From positions 1-64,000 of the forward strand of contig JBGAPZ010000017.1 in the NCBI GenBank assembly GCA_044220975.1: a stretch of DNA of 64,000 nt. Reading direction: 5' to 3'. This DNA comes from SZUA-430 sp044220975 (GTDB lineage Bacteria > Pseudomonadota > Alphaproteobacteria > Micropepsales > Micropepsaceae). Shown here one piece after another: positions 7,622-15,436 of this stretch; the first letter of the stretch is position 1; the number at the start of each line of letters is the position of its first letter. The notes beneath the pieces were generated by a model. It saw only the letters and a program-made list of their open reading frames with translations. It made no database searches and had not been told where the DNA came from. Position numbers and translations under genes: made by a program.

Positions 7622-9631
7622 GTGGTCAGTGAAGAGTCCGCGCGTAACCCATCAGAACGTCTCGTTTTCCGGGCCGTTCCGTTGCAGCGTTCGTTGGCGT
7701 TCGGTGCCGGCGCTGCCGTCCTCATCGTACACCTACTCTGGCGTGCAGATGTAACGCTAGCCGGTCTGCCACCGGGCGCATTCGCGCTATCGATCCTGCT
7801 CTTCGCCGTCGAGACATTCATCGCGATTGGGCTCACGCTGGCCGCCCTCGCCGACATCTTGCCCGCCGCCGTCGAGATCAAGCCCGAAGGCTTGCGCGAT
7901 GCCGAATTGCCGTCGACCGACATCTTCTTCGTCATCAACGATCCGAAGTTCGCGCCGAAGGCCGCATACTCGCTCGCCGCCGCAGCGCAGCTCGACTACC
8001 CGCGCGACCGCGTAAGGTTGCATCTCGTCGGCGTCGACCGCGCAACCGAACACGCGGAGTCGCTGGCGGCACTGGCCGAACGCATGAATACGTCGTGGCT
8101 CGCCGCCTCCCCCGAAGCAAACGCCGGCACCGCAGTCAACGCAGCGCTCGCCCGCACGGCTGGCACGCTGGTGTTGATCGTCAACGCCGGCGAAGCGCCG
8201 ACGCCGGATCTGCTCCGCCGCATCGCCGGCGGCTTCGTCGGCAACCCGAACCTCGCGTTTTGCGACGTGCCGGTGTTCGCGATCGACGGCGACCCGGTCT
8301 TGACCGACATCGACGTCACCCGCCGCTTGCCGAGCGACCCCGGCGCATTCTTCAAGACGTGCCTGAAGACGATCGGCGCCGCGACCGGTTCGCTGGGCTT
8401 GAACCATCGCACCGTTTGGCGCCGCACGGCGTTGTCGAACGCGGGCAGCTGCTCGCGCTGGAACCTGCGTCCGGATGCACCCGCTCGCATCCGCGCCGTC
8501 GAAGCGGGCTGGATACGCGGCATCGTCACCCGCCCGATGGTGGCCTCGCTTGCACCCGACACGGTGCGAGACTACCTGCGCACGCGCATGGGCCAACGCA
8601 TCGGCACAATCGACGCGGCGCTGACGCAAGATCCGCTGATGCGCGGGCGGCTGCCTCTGCGCGAGCGCCTGTCGTGGATGCCTGCACTGTTCGGAGCGCT
8701 GATGCCGTTCGCCTGGGGCCTCGCTTTCGCACTGCCGCCGCTGGCGCTGTTGCTGCGCGTACCGTTGTTCGGAAACGCCAGCCCAACAGTCGCCACGATC
8801 TTCTCGCTTCTCGCTGCCGTCGTCGCGATCACGATGGCCGGCAGCCTGAACGCCGGCATGCGCGGCCGCCTGATCGGCGCGTGGAGCGAAATTCTGGAAT
8901 CGCTCCTGACCGCGCCGTCGCTTTTCACCATCATCACCCGAGCCAAGAAAACGGAACGCGTGCCCGCGCCGGAGCACGCGAACGGTCTGCTCGTCGTCGT
9001 CTTCGCGGTGGCACTTGCCGGCACCGCGTTTGGCACCGCCGCCTGGTTCACGAAGCCCGAGCTGCAAGCGGGGATCGCGCCGCTCTTGGGATTGACAGTC
9101 TTCGCCGCAGCACTGCTCGCGTGCCTGCTCGGCGCGATCGCCGAACCGCGCCAGCGCCGCCAAGCGCCACGCATCGCACGCCGCTTCAGCGCCGACCTCT
9201 TGATTGGCGGCAGCGAGGTTGCGGGCCGCCTCGCCGACATCTCCGTGCACGGGGCCAGATTCATTGCCAACGACGCCGTCGACCTGCCCGCCCGCGCGCT
9301 CGCTGGCCAGCTGACGCTCGACACGCCGCAAGGCAAGATGACGTTGCCCGTCCAGCTCTCGCGCCAAACCGAAGCTTTCGGCCGTCCAGCGTTCGGCCTC
9401 TCTTTCACCGGGCGCACCGTCGGCGAGTTCGCAACCGTCGTGCGCCTCGCCCACCGTAGCGGCGACGCTTACGCCGACCTCTGCGACGCCCGCGCGAAAA
9501 GCGCAGGCTTCACCCGCCTCTTCAGCGCGTTGAGCTGGCGCGGGCTCGTCAGCCTCTGGCGCAAAGTGAACCCACCGGCTGCGCAAGTGAAATGGATTCC
9601 GCTGCGGCGCATGTCGCGGACAATGCACTAG
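7622..9631 (+). CDS. Degenerate cellulose-synthase-like GT2 protein with C-terminal PilZ domain
   Basis: A 669-residue membrane protein with BcsA-like architecture: two N-terminal membrane segments (about 24-40, 53-78), a GT2-like domain (about 85-330), four further membrane segments, then a PilZ domain (about 512-620). The PilZ binding motif looks intact (paired arginines in RQAPRIARR, then DISVHG). The GT2 motifs do not: the DxD position reads VNAGEAPTPD (about 187-196) and the QxxRW region reads RTRMGQRIGTID (about 320-331). It may therefore sense c-di-GMP without making polymer. GTG 7622 with GAGGGG upstream is preferred; the longer frame from 7520 would add an unlikely leader. No BcsB/C partners adjoin it. 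Confidence 0.85.
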   Translation: MVSEESARNPSERLVFRAVPLQRSLAFGAGAAVLIVHLLWRADVTLAGLPPGAFALSILLFAVETFIAIGLTLAALADILPAAVEIKPEGLRDAELPSTDIFFVINDPKFAPKAAYSLAAAAQLDYPRDRVRLHLVGVDRATEHAESLAALAERMNTSWLAASPEANAGTAVNAALARTAGTLVLIVNAGEAPTPDLLRRIAGGFVGNPNLAFCDVPVFAIDGDPVLTDIDVTRRLPSDPGAFFKTCLKTIGAATGSLGLNHRTVWRRTALSNAGSCSRWNLRPDAPARIRAVEAGWIRGIVTRPMVASLAPDTVRDYLRTRMGQRIGTIDAALTQDPLMRGRLPLRERLSWMPALFGALMPFAWGLAFALPPLALLLRVPLFGNASPTVATIFSLLAAVVAITMAGSLNAGMRGRLIGAWSEILESLLTAPSLFTIITRAKKTERVPAPEHANGLLVVVFAVALAGTAFGTAAWFTKPELQAGIAPLLGLTVFAAALLACLLGAIAEPRQRRQAPRIARRFSADLLIGGSEVAGRLADISVHGARFIANDAVDLPARALAGQLTLDTPQGKMTLPVQLSRQTEAFGRPAFGLSFTGRTVGEFATVVRLAHRSGDAYADLCDARAKSAGFTRLFSALSWRGLVSLWRKVNPPAAQVKWIPLRRMSRTMH

Positions 9632-9982
9632 TCGATGAGCGCACAAATTTCGGTGACATAATGGTCATGAAAAAGCGTGAAACATTGTTACTCTCTCGCG
9701 CAACGATCTGACCACCGCATTGCACCCTCGCACCCTTGACTCTGAGCCTCAGAGGTCCAAACTCTTATTCAGACGATCGTGGCCCGATGAAGTCTCTGAC
9801 GACTGGCCGCCGTTCGCTGGATGACAGGCGCTTCACGGGATGACCGAAGCCCTGATCTGTCGCGAAGAGGTGCGGCCCGAAAAGGCACGAAGCGTCTGGA
9901 TGAGCAGAGCAACAGCCAATGGAGGGAGCATGACGCCACCGGACATAAAATCCGCCCTCGCATCTAACGAGGGCAAGGTTCG
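9632..9982. other. Intergenic stretch without a supported gene
   Basis: About 350 bases between the PilZ protein and a startless reading frame. Short frames exist on the minus strand but are Arg/Cys-rich or lack a ribosome site. A perfect 7 bp hairpin (GCCCTCG / CGAGGGC, 9953-9973) is followed on the minus strand by a short T-rich run and could end a minus-strand transcript. Confidence 0.4.
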
Positions 9983-10174
9983 CTAAGCGCTCGCGTTCGG
10001 AAACTGAATTTGCGACAGACGACCGCGCGAGAAAGCCCGAGCCTCTTCAAACGACAATTTGGCATACGCATACAACGGCGTGCGTAAAACACGCTCGTAA
10101 ACTAAGGCCGGCTCTGCTGGCCAAAGAATCGGAAGTGATGAAGAGCCCCGAGGAGCGACGCGTCGCCCCGGGGC
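9983..10174 (-). other. Startless open frame, possible gene remnant
   Basis: Between stops at 10175-10177 and 9983-9985 the minus strand encodes 63 codons with protein-like composition towards the end (VYERVLRTPLYAYAKLSFEE, then ARAFSRGRLSQIQFPNASA). No ATG, GTG or TTG lies before this part. Codon third positions are less GC-rich than in neighbours. It may be the 3' end of a decayed gene, or chance. It follows the histidine kinase gene on the same strand, beyond a repeat. Confidence 0.2.
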
Positions 10175-10189
10175 TCAATTATTTTGCGT
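10142..10189 (+). terminator. Strong hairpin, probable intrinsic terminator
   Basis: GAGCCCCG and CGGGGCTC form a perfect outer stem, with a second inner stem GCGAC / GTCGC. The hairpin is followed on the plus strand by AATTATTTT. The nearest plus-strand gene ends more than 500 bases upstream, so it may end a long 3' UTR or an unrecognised transcript. Confidence 0.5.
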
Positions 10190-10198
10190 GAGCGAGGT

Positions 10199-10261
10199 GC
10201 TCTCCCCCTGCGGGAGAGCCCATTTTTTGCGTCGAGCGAAAAATGGTGAGGGGTCCGCTGA
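10199..10261. repeat. REP-like element (GCTCTCCCCCTGCGGGAGAGC type)
   Basis: Short palindrome GCTCTCCCCCTGCGGGAGAGC, then ATTTTTTGCGTCGAGCGAAAAAT and GTGAGGGGTCCGCTGA. The same modules recur at 27500-27656, which shows this is a dispersed repeat family. Confidence 0.65.
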
Positions 10262-10382
10262 ATCTGAAGGCGAGATCTCCTACCAACAAAGAGCTACGCC
10301 TGGGACCGTCGGCTTCCACGCAAAAAAACAGGGACCGGAAAGCCCCCCTTCCGGTCCCCATTCCCCTCAAACTTATGCGCGC

Positions 10383-12137
10383 TTACGCCCGCGCGCGAAA
10401 CTTCTCCGGAAAGACCACGGCACCCGGTTCCGCCGGCACGTCGTCGCGCGCAGCGAGCGGCAGTCGCAATGTCACCGTTGTCCCATCGCCGAGCGCGCTT
10501 TCGATCGCCATGCCCCCGCCGTGCATCTCGGCCAGCGCCTTGACGAGCGAGAGGCCAAGCCCCGTGCCCTTGTGCGTGCGCTGCATTTCGCCTTCGACCT
10601 GCTCGAACGGCTTGCCGATGCGCGAGAGATCCTTTTCGGGAATTCCCACACCGGTGTCGCTGACCGAAAGCATCATGTCGCTGCCCACCTTGCGCGCCTT
10701 CAGCGTGACCTTGCCTTCCGTCAGCGTGAACTTGATCGCGTTCGACAGCAGATTGATCAGGCACTGCTTCAACGCGCGGCGGTCGGCCATGAGGCTCAAG
10801 CCAGGTGCCACGTCGCACACAAGCTCGACCCCCGCCTCATCGGCCGCCACCTTCACCATCGCCAGGCATTCGTCAGCCACCGGCTTCAATTCCATGAGCT
10901 TGCGCTCGATCGTAAACTTGCCGGCCTCGATCTTCGACATGTCGAGCAAGTCCGAAATCAGATCCACGAGATGCGAACCGGACGTGCGGATCAGCTCCGC
11001 GTACTCGCGGTATTTCGGCGTGCCGATCGGCCCCATCAGCTCGTGCCGCATCACGTCGGAGAACCCGATGATCGCGTTCAAGGGCGTGCGCAACTCGTGC
11101 GTGACGGAGGCGAGAAACCGCGACTTCGCCCGGCTAACCTCTTCCGCCTTGTCGAGCGCCTGCGCCAATTCCAAGATCTCGGCCTTCGCTGTCGACATCT
11201 CGCGCGTGACGGCCACCGCCTCGCCGTTCGCGCCCTGCACGCGCATCTCGACCGGCAGATACGTGCCGTCGCGCCGGCGCACGCGATAGGCAACAGCCTC
11301 GCTCCCGCCATGCGCCGCCGAAAGGAAAGCCTGCTCCACCGCTTTCAGGTCTTGAATGTGCACGAACATTGCGGGGCTCATTCCCTCAAGCTCGCGTGCG
11401 CGCAGACCCAACATCTCCTCGGCCGCCGGCGACGCATAAAGCACCGCCCCGCTCGCCGTGTGCCGCGTGATCATATCGACGGCGTTGTCCGTCATCGCCC
11501 GGTGCCAGGCCGCGTTCGCCCGCGCACGCGCCACTTCGTGCTCGTTGCGCCGCTGCAGCGTGCGCATCGCGAACATGCCGACGATAATCGCGGCAAAAAC
11601 CGAGACCCCATACGCAAACCCCGTGAACGCGGGATCGATCCGCGAAACCGGCAGCCATCCCATCAACGACAACGACGCCGCGATGAAGAATCCGACGCCC
11701 GCAACACACGACGCGATCGTCACCGCCGAGCGTTTGCCCGTGATCGCGGCTTCCACGGGCACGATCAGAAGCCACGGCAACAACGGCGAGGCGAGCCCGC
11801 CGGTATAGACGCCGGCCAGCGACACGAACCCGCCCAAGGCCAACGCCGAGGCCATCTGCCCTTGCTCGAGCGTGATCGCCTCGGCACGAACGGCGAGCGC
11901 GATCGCGAGCGGCATCCACAAGAAAAGAAACGCAAACGCGGTCGCCGCGTCGACCGGACCGACGAACGCGAAATAAAGCGGCCAAAGGGCAACACCCATG
12001 CCCCCTGCGAGCAGGTTCGCCGAGACAAAGGCTTTGACGCGTCCTGACTCGCCCTCGGGCTCGGATCCCAGAACGCCGTCAAACGCATCCAACAGAAAAT
12101 CGGCCCAGAACCGACGGAAATTGTACGGCGATGTCAT
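10383..12137 (-). CDS. PAS-containing membrane sensor histidine kinase (DivJ/PleC-like)
   Basis: A 584-residue kinase: about six N-terminal membrane helices (residues 30-200), a PAS domain (about 220-320), a coiled linker, a HisKA domain with H347 in THELRTPLNAIIGFSD, and a HATPase domain (INLLSNAIKF, DTGVGIP, FEQVEG, GTGLGL). All kinase boxes are intact. The HisKA helix resembles the class that includes DivJ and PleC, which control the DivK cell-cycle response regulator; assignment to either is inference. No response regulator is adjacent. ATG 12137 (MTSPYNFRRF) is preferred over GTG 12161. Confidence 0.92.
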   Translation of the reverse strand: MTSPYNFRRFWADFLLDAFDGVLGSEPEGESGRVKAFVSANLLAGGMGVALWPLYFAFVGPVDAATAFAFLFLWMPLAIALAVRAEAITLEQGQMASALALGGFVSLAGVYTGGLASPLLPWLLIVPVEAAITGKRSAVTIASCVAGVGFFIAASLSLMGWLPVSRIDPAFTGFAYGVSVFAAIIVGMFAMRTLQRRNEHEVARARANAAWHRAMTDNAVDMITRHTASGAVLYASPAAEEMLGLRARELEGMSPAMFVHIQDLKAVEQAFLSAAHGGSEAVAYRVRRRDGTYLPVEMRVQGANGEAVAVTREMSTAKAEILELAQALDKAEEVSRAKSRFLASVTHELRTPLNAIIGFSDVMRHELMGPIGTPKYREYAELIRTSGSHLVDLISDLLDMSKIEAGKFTIERKLMELKPVADECLAMVKVAADEAGVELVCDVAPGLSLMADRRALKQCLINLLSNAIKFTLTEGKVTLKARKVGSDMMLSVSDTGVGIPEKDLSRIGKPFEQVEGEMQRTHKGTGLGLSLVKALAEMHGGGMAIESALGDGTTVTLRLPLAARDDVPAEPGAVVFPEKFRARA

Positions 12138-12442
12138 TACGCGACTCGACCCCCAGAACACGAGGGTAAGACTTCGTTTATGGAGGTTAATGAGGCGTTA
12201 AAACACGCAGCGTCTCGTGCACCGAAAAGTACATTCAACAGAGCCGTCATGGCCGGTTTGGCACCGTCCCATAAAATTCTCGCCTCTCTTGAATCAAACG
12301 CACCCGCACATCGTGAATGTGCGTTGAGGCTAATACGTGTTGACGCTGATTCCGGCGTCGTTTGCTTCAATTTTGCCTTATGTTTTGAGCACTTTCGAAC
12401 GCCCTTGGGACGACACTCCGCGCGAAAGTTGGAGTAGGTCCC
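12138..12442. other. Divergent intergenic region
   Basis: About 305 bases between the divergent histidine kinase and DUF5330 genes. It holds a 7 bp-stem hairpin (CGCACAT / ATGTGCG near 12310) and is AT-richer than its surroundings, as expected for promoters. No supported gene. Confidence 0.4.
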
Positions 12443-12799
12443 GTGGGCTTCATTTTCCGCACGATCTTTTGGTTGGGGCTCGCGCTTGTCGCGTTGCCGC
12501 CAGAGGCGCGCCTCGGTGGCGGCGACGACACGGCCGAGTTCCGCAACGTCGACGTCGCGGCGGAACTAAAGACTGTGGCCGACGCGGCGTGGTCGCGGGC
12601 CGATCAAATCATGAGCACCTGTGAAACCAACCCGCAGTTGTGCAAGGCCGGCGTCGATTTGGTGAACACCTCGCTCGCAGCTGCAACAGACATAGCAGAA
12701 GGCGTGGCTGTCCAATTGGTCAGTGCGCCCGCAAAGCCGCTCGCAACTGCGGAATCGGTGAAACCACGTTCGCAAAAAATTCAAGCGCGCGTTGAGTGA
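12443..12799 (+). CDS. DUF5330-like small exported or membrane protein
   Basis: A 118-residue protein with an N-terminal hydrophobic segment (FIFRTIFWLGLALVALPP), then a region with two conserved-looking cysteines (STCETNPQLCKAG) and a low-complexity Ala/Lys-rich tail. The layout of hydrophobic leader plus C-x6-C helix matches DUF5330, a family of unknown function in alphaproteobacteria. GTG start. No operon partner within 110 bp. Confidence 0.65.
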   Translation: MGFIFRTIFWLGLALVALPPEARLGGGDDTAEFRNVDVAAELKTVADAAWSRADQIMSTCETNPQLCKAGVDLVNTSLAAATDIAEGVAVQLVSAPAKPLATAESVKPRSQKIQARVE

Positions 12800-12915
12800 C
12801 TCGGCTTAAGCGCCTACCTATAACTCCGGCCGCCTGAAGCACCCCTCGGCTCCTGTTTGCTGATCGATGTGACGGCCACGACGAACAGTACCTCGCGTTC
12901 GGAGCTAAGAATAAA

Positions 12916-13440
12916 ATGCCGGCAGCAGCCGCCCACGTAGCTTTTCCAGTCACGAACACCACCGTCACCCTCCGCAAAGCCCGCGTCGAAGATTGCGACG
13001 TGATGCTGCGCATGATCGAAGCGCTCGCCGAATATCAAGGCGTCGGCGATCGCGTGCACGTGAGTGCGGCGGAGTTGCGCCGCGCGGGCTTTGGCCCTGT
13101 GCCGCAATTCGAAGCGATCATCGCCGAAGATCACGGCAAGCCCGTAGGCCTTGCGATGTTCCAAACCCACTACACGATCTGGGACGGCTCCTCGTCGCTG
13201 CAGATCACCGACCTCTTCGTCGATGAAGGCGCACGCGGAACCGGCGTCGGCTTTCGCCTGGTGCAAGAAGTCGCCCGCACCGCGCGCGAGCGCGACTGCA
13301 CCAGCCTTCAACTGAACATGGTGCACGCGAACTCGTCGCGCATCTCGCTCGACCGCATCGGCTTCGTCCATCAAGACGACTTGCTGCACTACCGCCTCGA
13401 TGCGGCCGCGTTCCGCAAGCTGCTTGAGGCCGACCGGTGA
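12916..13440 (+). CDS. GNAT family N-acetyltransferase
   Basis: A 174-residue acetyl-CoA-dependent acyltransferase. The fold is recognisable: VTLRKARVEDCDVMLRMIEAL (strand 1 and helix 1), ITDLFVDEGARGTGVGFRLV (strand 4 plus the acetyl-CoA loop, here RGTGVG instead of the more usual RGxGxG/A) and the LNMVHANSSRISLDRIGF segment. It resembles the spermidine/thialysine acetyltransferase-like branch, but the substrate is not assignable. Its stop overlaps the start of the MaoC gene, so the two are translationally coupled. Confidence 0.88.
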   Translation: MPAAAAHVAFPVTNTTVTLRKARVEDCDVMLRMIEALAEYQGVGDRVHVSAAELRRAGFGPVPQFEAIIAEDHGKPVGLAMFQTHYTIWDGSSSLQITDLFVDEGARGTGVGFRLVQEVARTARERDCTSLQLNMVHANSSRISLDRIGFVHQDDLLHYRLDAAAFRKLLEADR

Positions 13441-13919
13441 CGGCGTTCGACCCGGCCGAACACCGGGTCGTCGCATTGCGCGGATTCGAAGATCTGAAGG
13501 TGGGCGAACGCTTCGCCCTGCCCTCGCGCACGATCACCGATGCGAACTTTGCCGCGTTTCAACAGGTGAGCTGCGATAACCACCCGATCCACTACGACGT
13601 GGAATACTGCCGCGCCCAAGGCCACGACGGCCTGCTCGCGCACGGCCTGCAGGTCTTGAGCTTCACCGCGGCCGGCGCCGGCCTCTTCCCCCACGTCATC
13701 GGCGAAGCCCTGATCGGCTTCGTCGAGGTGCAGGCAAAATTCCTGAAAGCCGTCTATGCCGGCGACACGCTCTACCCGGCCCTCACGATCGCCGAACTGA
13801 AGCCCCAACGCACGACCGGCCTGGTTACGATGGCCGCTACCGTGCACAACCAACGCCGCGACCTGGTCTTGGAAGGTAGGCACGTCTATCTCTTACGGTT
13901 GAAGCAACAACACAGCTGA
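13437..13919 (+). CDS. MaoC-like hot-dog dehydratase
   Basis: A 160-residue single hot-dog domain. The hydratase-2 motif is present as CDNHPIHYDVEYCRAQGHDG followed by LLAHG, carrying the Asp/His catalytic pair typical of (R)-specific enoyl-CoA hydratases. It probably adds water to an enoyl-CoA or a related thioester; the substrate is unknown. GTG 13437 overlaps the GNAT stop (GTGA). Confidence 0.85.
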   Translation: MTAFDPAEHRVVALRGFEDLKVGERFALPSRTITDANFAAFQQVSCDNHPIHYDVEYCRAQGHDGLLAHGLQVLSFTAAGAGLFPHVIGEALIGFVEVQAKFLKAVYAGDTLYPALTIAELKPQRTTGLVTMAATVHNQRRDLVLEGRHVYLLRLKQQHS

Positions 13920-13943
13920 CAATGCCGCCGACACTCCCTTTCT

Positions 13944-14028
13944 CTGTCATGGTCCGCGTAGGCGGACCACCCACGACTTCTTCTTCGAGGCCTGGTCGTG
14001 GGTGGTCCGCCAGCGCGGACCCAGACAA
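13944..14028. repeat. REP-like palindrome (GGTCCGCGTAGGCGGACC type)
   Basis: Inverted repeat with arms CATGGTCCGCGTAGGCGGAC and its near reverse complement ending GTCCGCCAGCGCGGACC, plus inner arms CACCCACGAC / GTCGTGGGTG. Sequence differs from the 5833 element but the architecture is the same. It ends 24 bases before the sufE start. Confidence 0.7.
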
Positions 14029-14052
14029 AAATTGAAGTTCGCAGGATAGCAC

Positions 14053-14454
14053 ATGTCGATATAGCGCAACAATGACGACATCGCCGTTATAGACGAGTGG
14101 GACGAGCGCTACCGCTACATCATCGATCTCGGCCGCAAGATGGCCCCGTTGCCCGAAGCCGCCCGCACAGATGCGGTCAAAGTCCGCGGCTGCGCCAGCC
14201 AGGTTTGGCTGATCTCTAAACGAGAAGATAACAAACTGACCTTCGTGGGCGACAGCGACGCCCATATCGTGCGCGGCCTGATTGCGATCCTACTCGAACT
14301 CTACAACGGCAAAACCCCACAAGAGATTCTGGCGATCGACGCCAAAGCCATCCTCCACCAACTCGGCCTCGACACCCATTTGAGCCAACAACGCTCGAAT
14401 GGCCTCTTCTCCATGGTCGAGCGCATCCGCAGCGACGCCCGCGCTGCCGCGTAA
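14053..14454 (+). pseudogene. sufE: SufE cysteine desulfuration protein with early in-frame stop
   Basis: SufE takes sulfur from the SufS desulfurase for Fe-S cluster assembly. From residue 15 the protein is clearly SufE: IDEWDERYRYIIDLGRKM, then KVRGCASQVWL with the sulfur-accepting cysteine, and IVRGLIAILLELYNGKTP. An ATG at 14053 has AGGA at good spacing and the expected N-terminal length, but codon 4 is TAG (14062-14064) and no ATG/GTG/TTG follows until Met 14140, inside the conserved domain. Alternatively ATG 14081 plus one missing base near 14095 restores a full frame. Either a mutated gene or a sequence error; everything after is intact. Confidence 0.7.
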
Positions 14455-14623
14455 AATTGGGGACAGGATACGGCGTACCACAGCGGCAGAATAATTCACC
14501 AAACCGCACCCGCTTTCAGCATTTCTTGACCGTGCGCCCGTAGTCTCGAAATCGAACAACGCCGGGGAAGCACGCGTTCACGCGGCCTTCATCCGCACTA
14601 ACAAAAAGTAACGGGCGCAGCCA

Positions 14624-15436
14624 ATGCGTGGGGTCTCAATTCTTCTAGCGGCATCGACGCTGTCGCTCGCGCTCATCTTGAGCACGCATGCCGACGCAGC
14701 GCAGTTCGACGCGGTCGAACGCCTCGGCGCCGACAAAGCCGCGGCCGTCGAGCTGCTGAAAGCACGCGCCGAACGGCAAGTCGCACTCGCAGCCGGCGAC
14801 CGCCTGTTCGCAGCCTATCTGAGCACCGCCTCGCTCGGCGAAGCCGCCCGCCTGCAGCCGCGCATCAATGCCTTGCTGGCGACGCTCCTCAATCGCTTCG
14901 GCATCCGCGAAGTCAGCGTCGCCGACCGCTCGGGCACGTTCCTCGCCCGCGCCGGCAATTTCGACCGCACCATCGCGGCACTCGATCCGAAGAAAGACCC
15001 GCTGCTGTCGGCAGGGCTCGCAACCACGCCGCGCCGGACGGCCACACTGCAGAACGGCCAGGGCCTGCATCTGCTGGCACCCGTCGTCTACCGCGAGCAG
15101 AACGAATTCGTCGTCGACGCACGCCAAGATTTCTCAAGCTACCACACCGTGCTGGCGCACGGCCTGTCCGCCGACCGCTTCGTCGTCCTGACCGACGCCA
15201 AGGGCGTGATCCTGGCCGACAGCCGCGACGGCGCAACCGGCGGGACTGCGATCGTCGCCAAACTGACGTTGGCCGCGATCCGCAAAGCCGCACCCGCCCG
15301 CACCGGCGAAATCGTCGGCGGCGAACTTCGCTATCGCGTGAATTATCGCCCCGTGGGCGACTGGACCATCATTGCCGTGGAGGGCATCGCAGCGCCCCGG
15401 CGTTGCGTTACCGAGGGAGCCCGCCTATGTGGCTAA
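14624..15436 (+). CDS. Exported Cache-like sensory protein
   Basis: A 270-residue protein with a signal peptide (about residues 1-25, cleaving after THADA). The mature part has a long helix followed by two PAS-like halves (EVSVADRSGTFLARAG and RFVVLTDAKGVILADS), a pattern typical of extracellular double-Cache ligand domains, but without any membrane or output domain. Its 3' end overlaps the start of the next gene, a histidine kinase, by 10 bp, so the two are coupled and probably form one sensory unit. Ligand unknown. Confidence 0.65.
   Translation: MRGVSILLAASTLSLALILSTHADAAQFDAVERLGADKAAAVELLKARAERQVALAAGDRLFAAYLSTASLGEAARLQPRINALLATLLNRFGIREVSVADRSGTFLARAGNFDRTIAALDPKKDPLLSAGLATTPRRTATLQNGQGLHLLAPVVYREQNEFVVDARQDFSSYHTVLAHGLSADRFVVLTDAKGVILADSRDGATGGTAIVAKLTLAAIRKAAPARTGEIVGGELRYRVNYRPVGDWTIIAVEGIAAPRRCVTEGARLCG

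Noticed and set aside
9769..9963. 64-codon minus-strand frame after the PilZ protein gene.
   Set aside because: Arg/Cys/Ser-rich, no ribosome site, no recognisable feature.
10040..10115. tmRNA-like tag: AACGACAATTTGGCA on the plus strand resembles the start of an SsrA tag frame.
   Set aside because: The frame ends KTRS instead of a hydrophobic Ala-Ala tail, and no tRNA-like acceptor arms or permuted partner are visible nearby.
12180..12437. 85-codon plus-strand frame in the region between the histidine kinase and DUF5330.
   Set aside because: Composition not protein-like, no ribosome site, and it runs through a hairpin in the promoter region.
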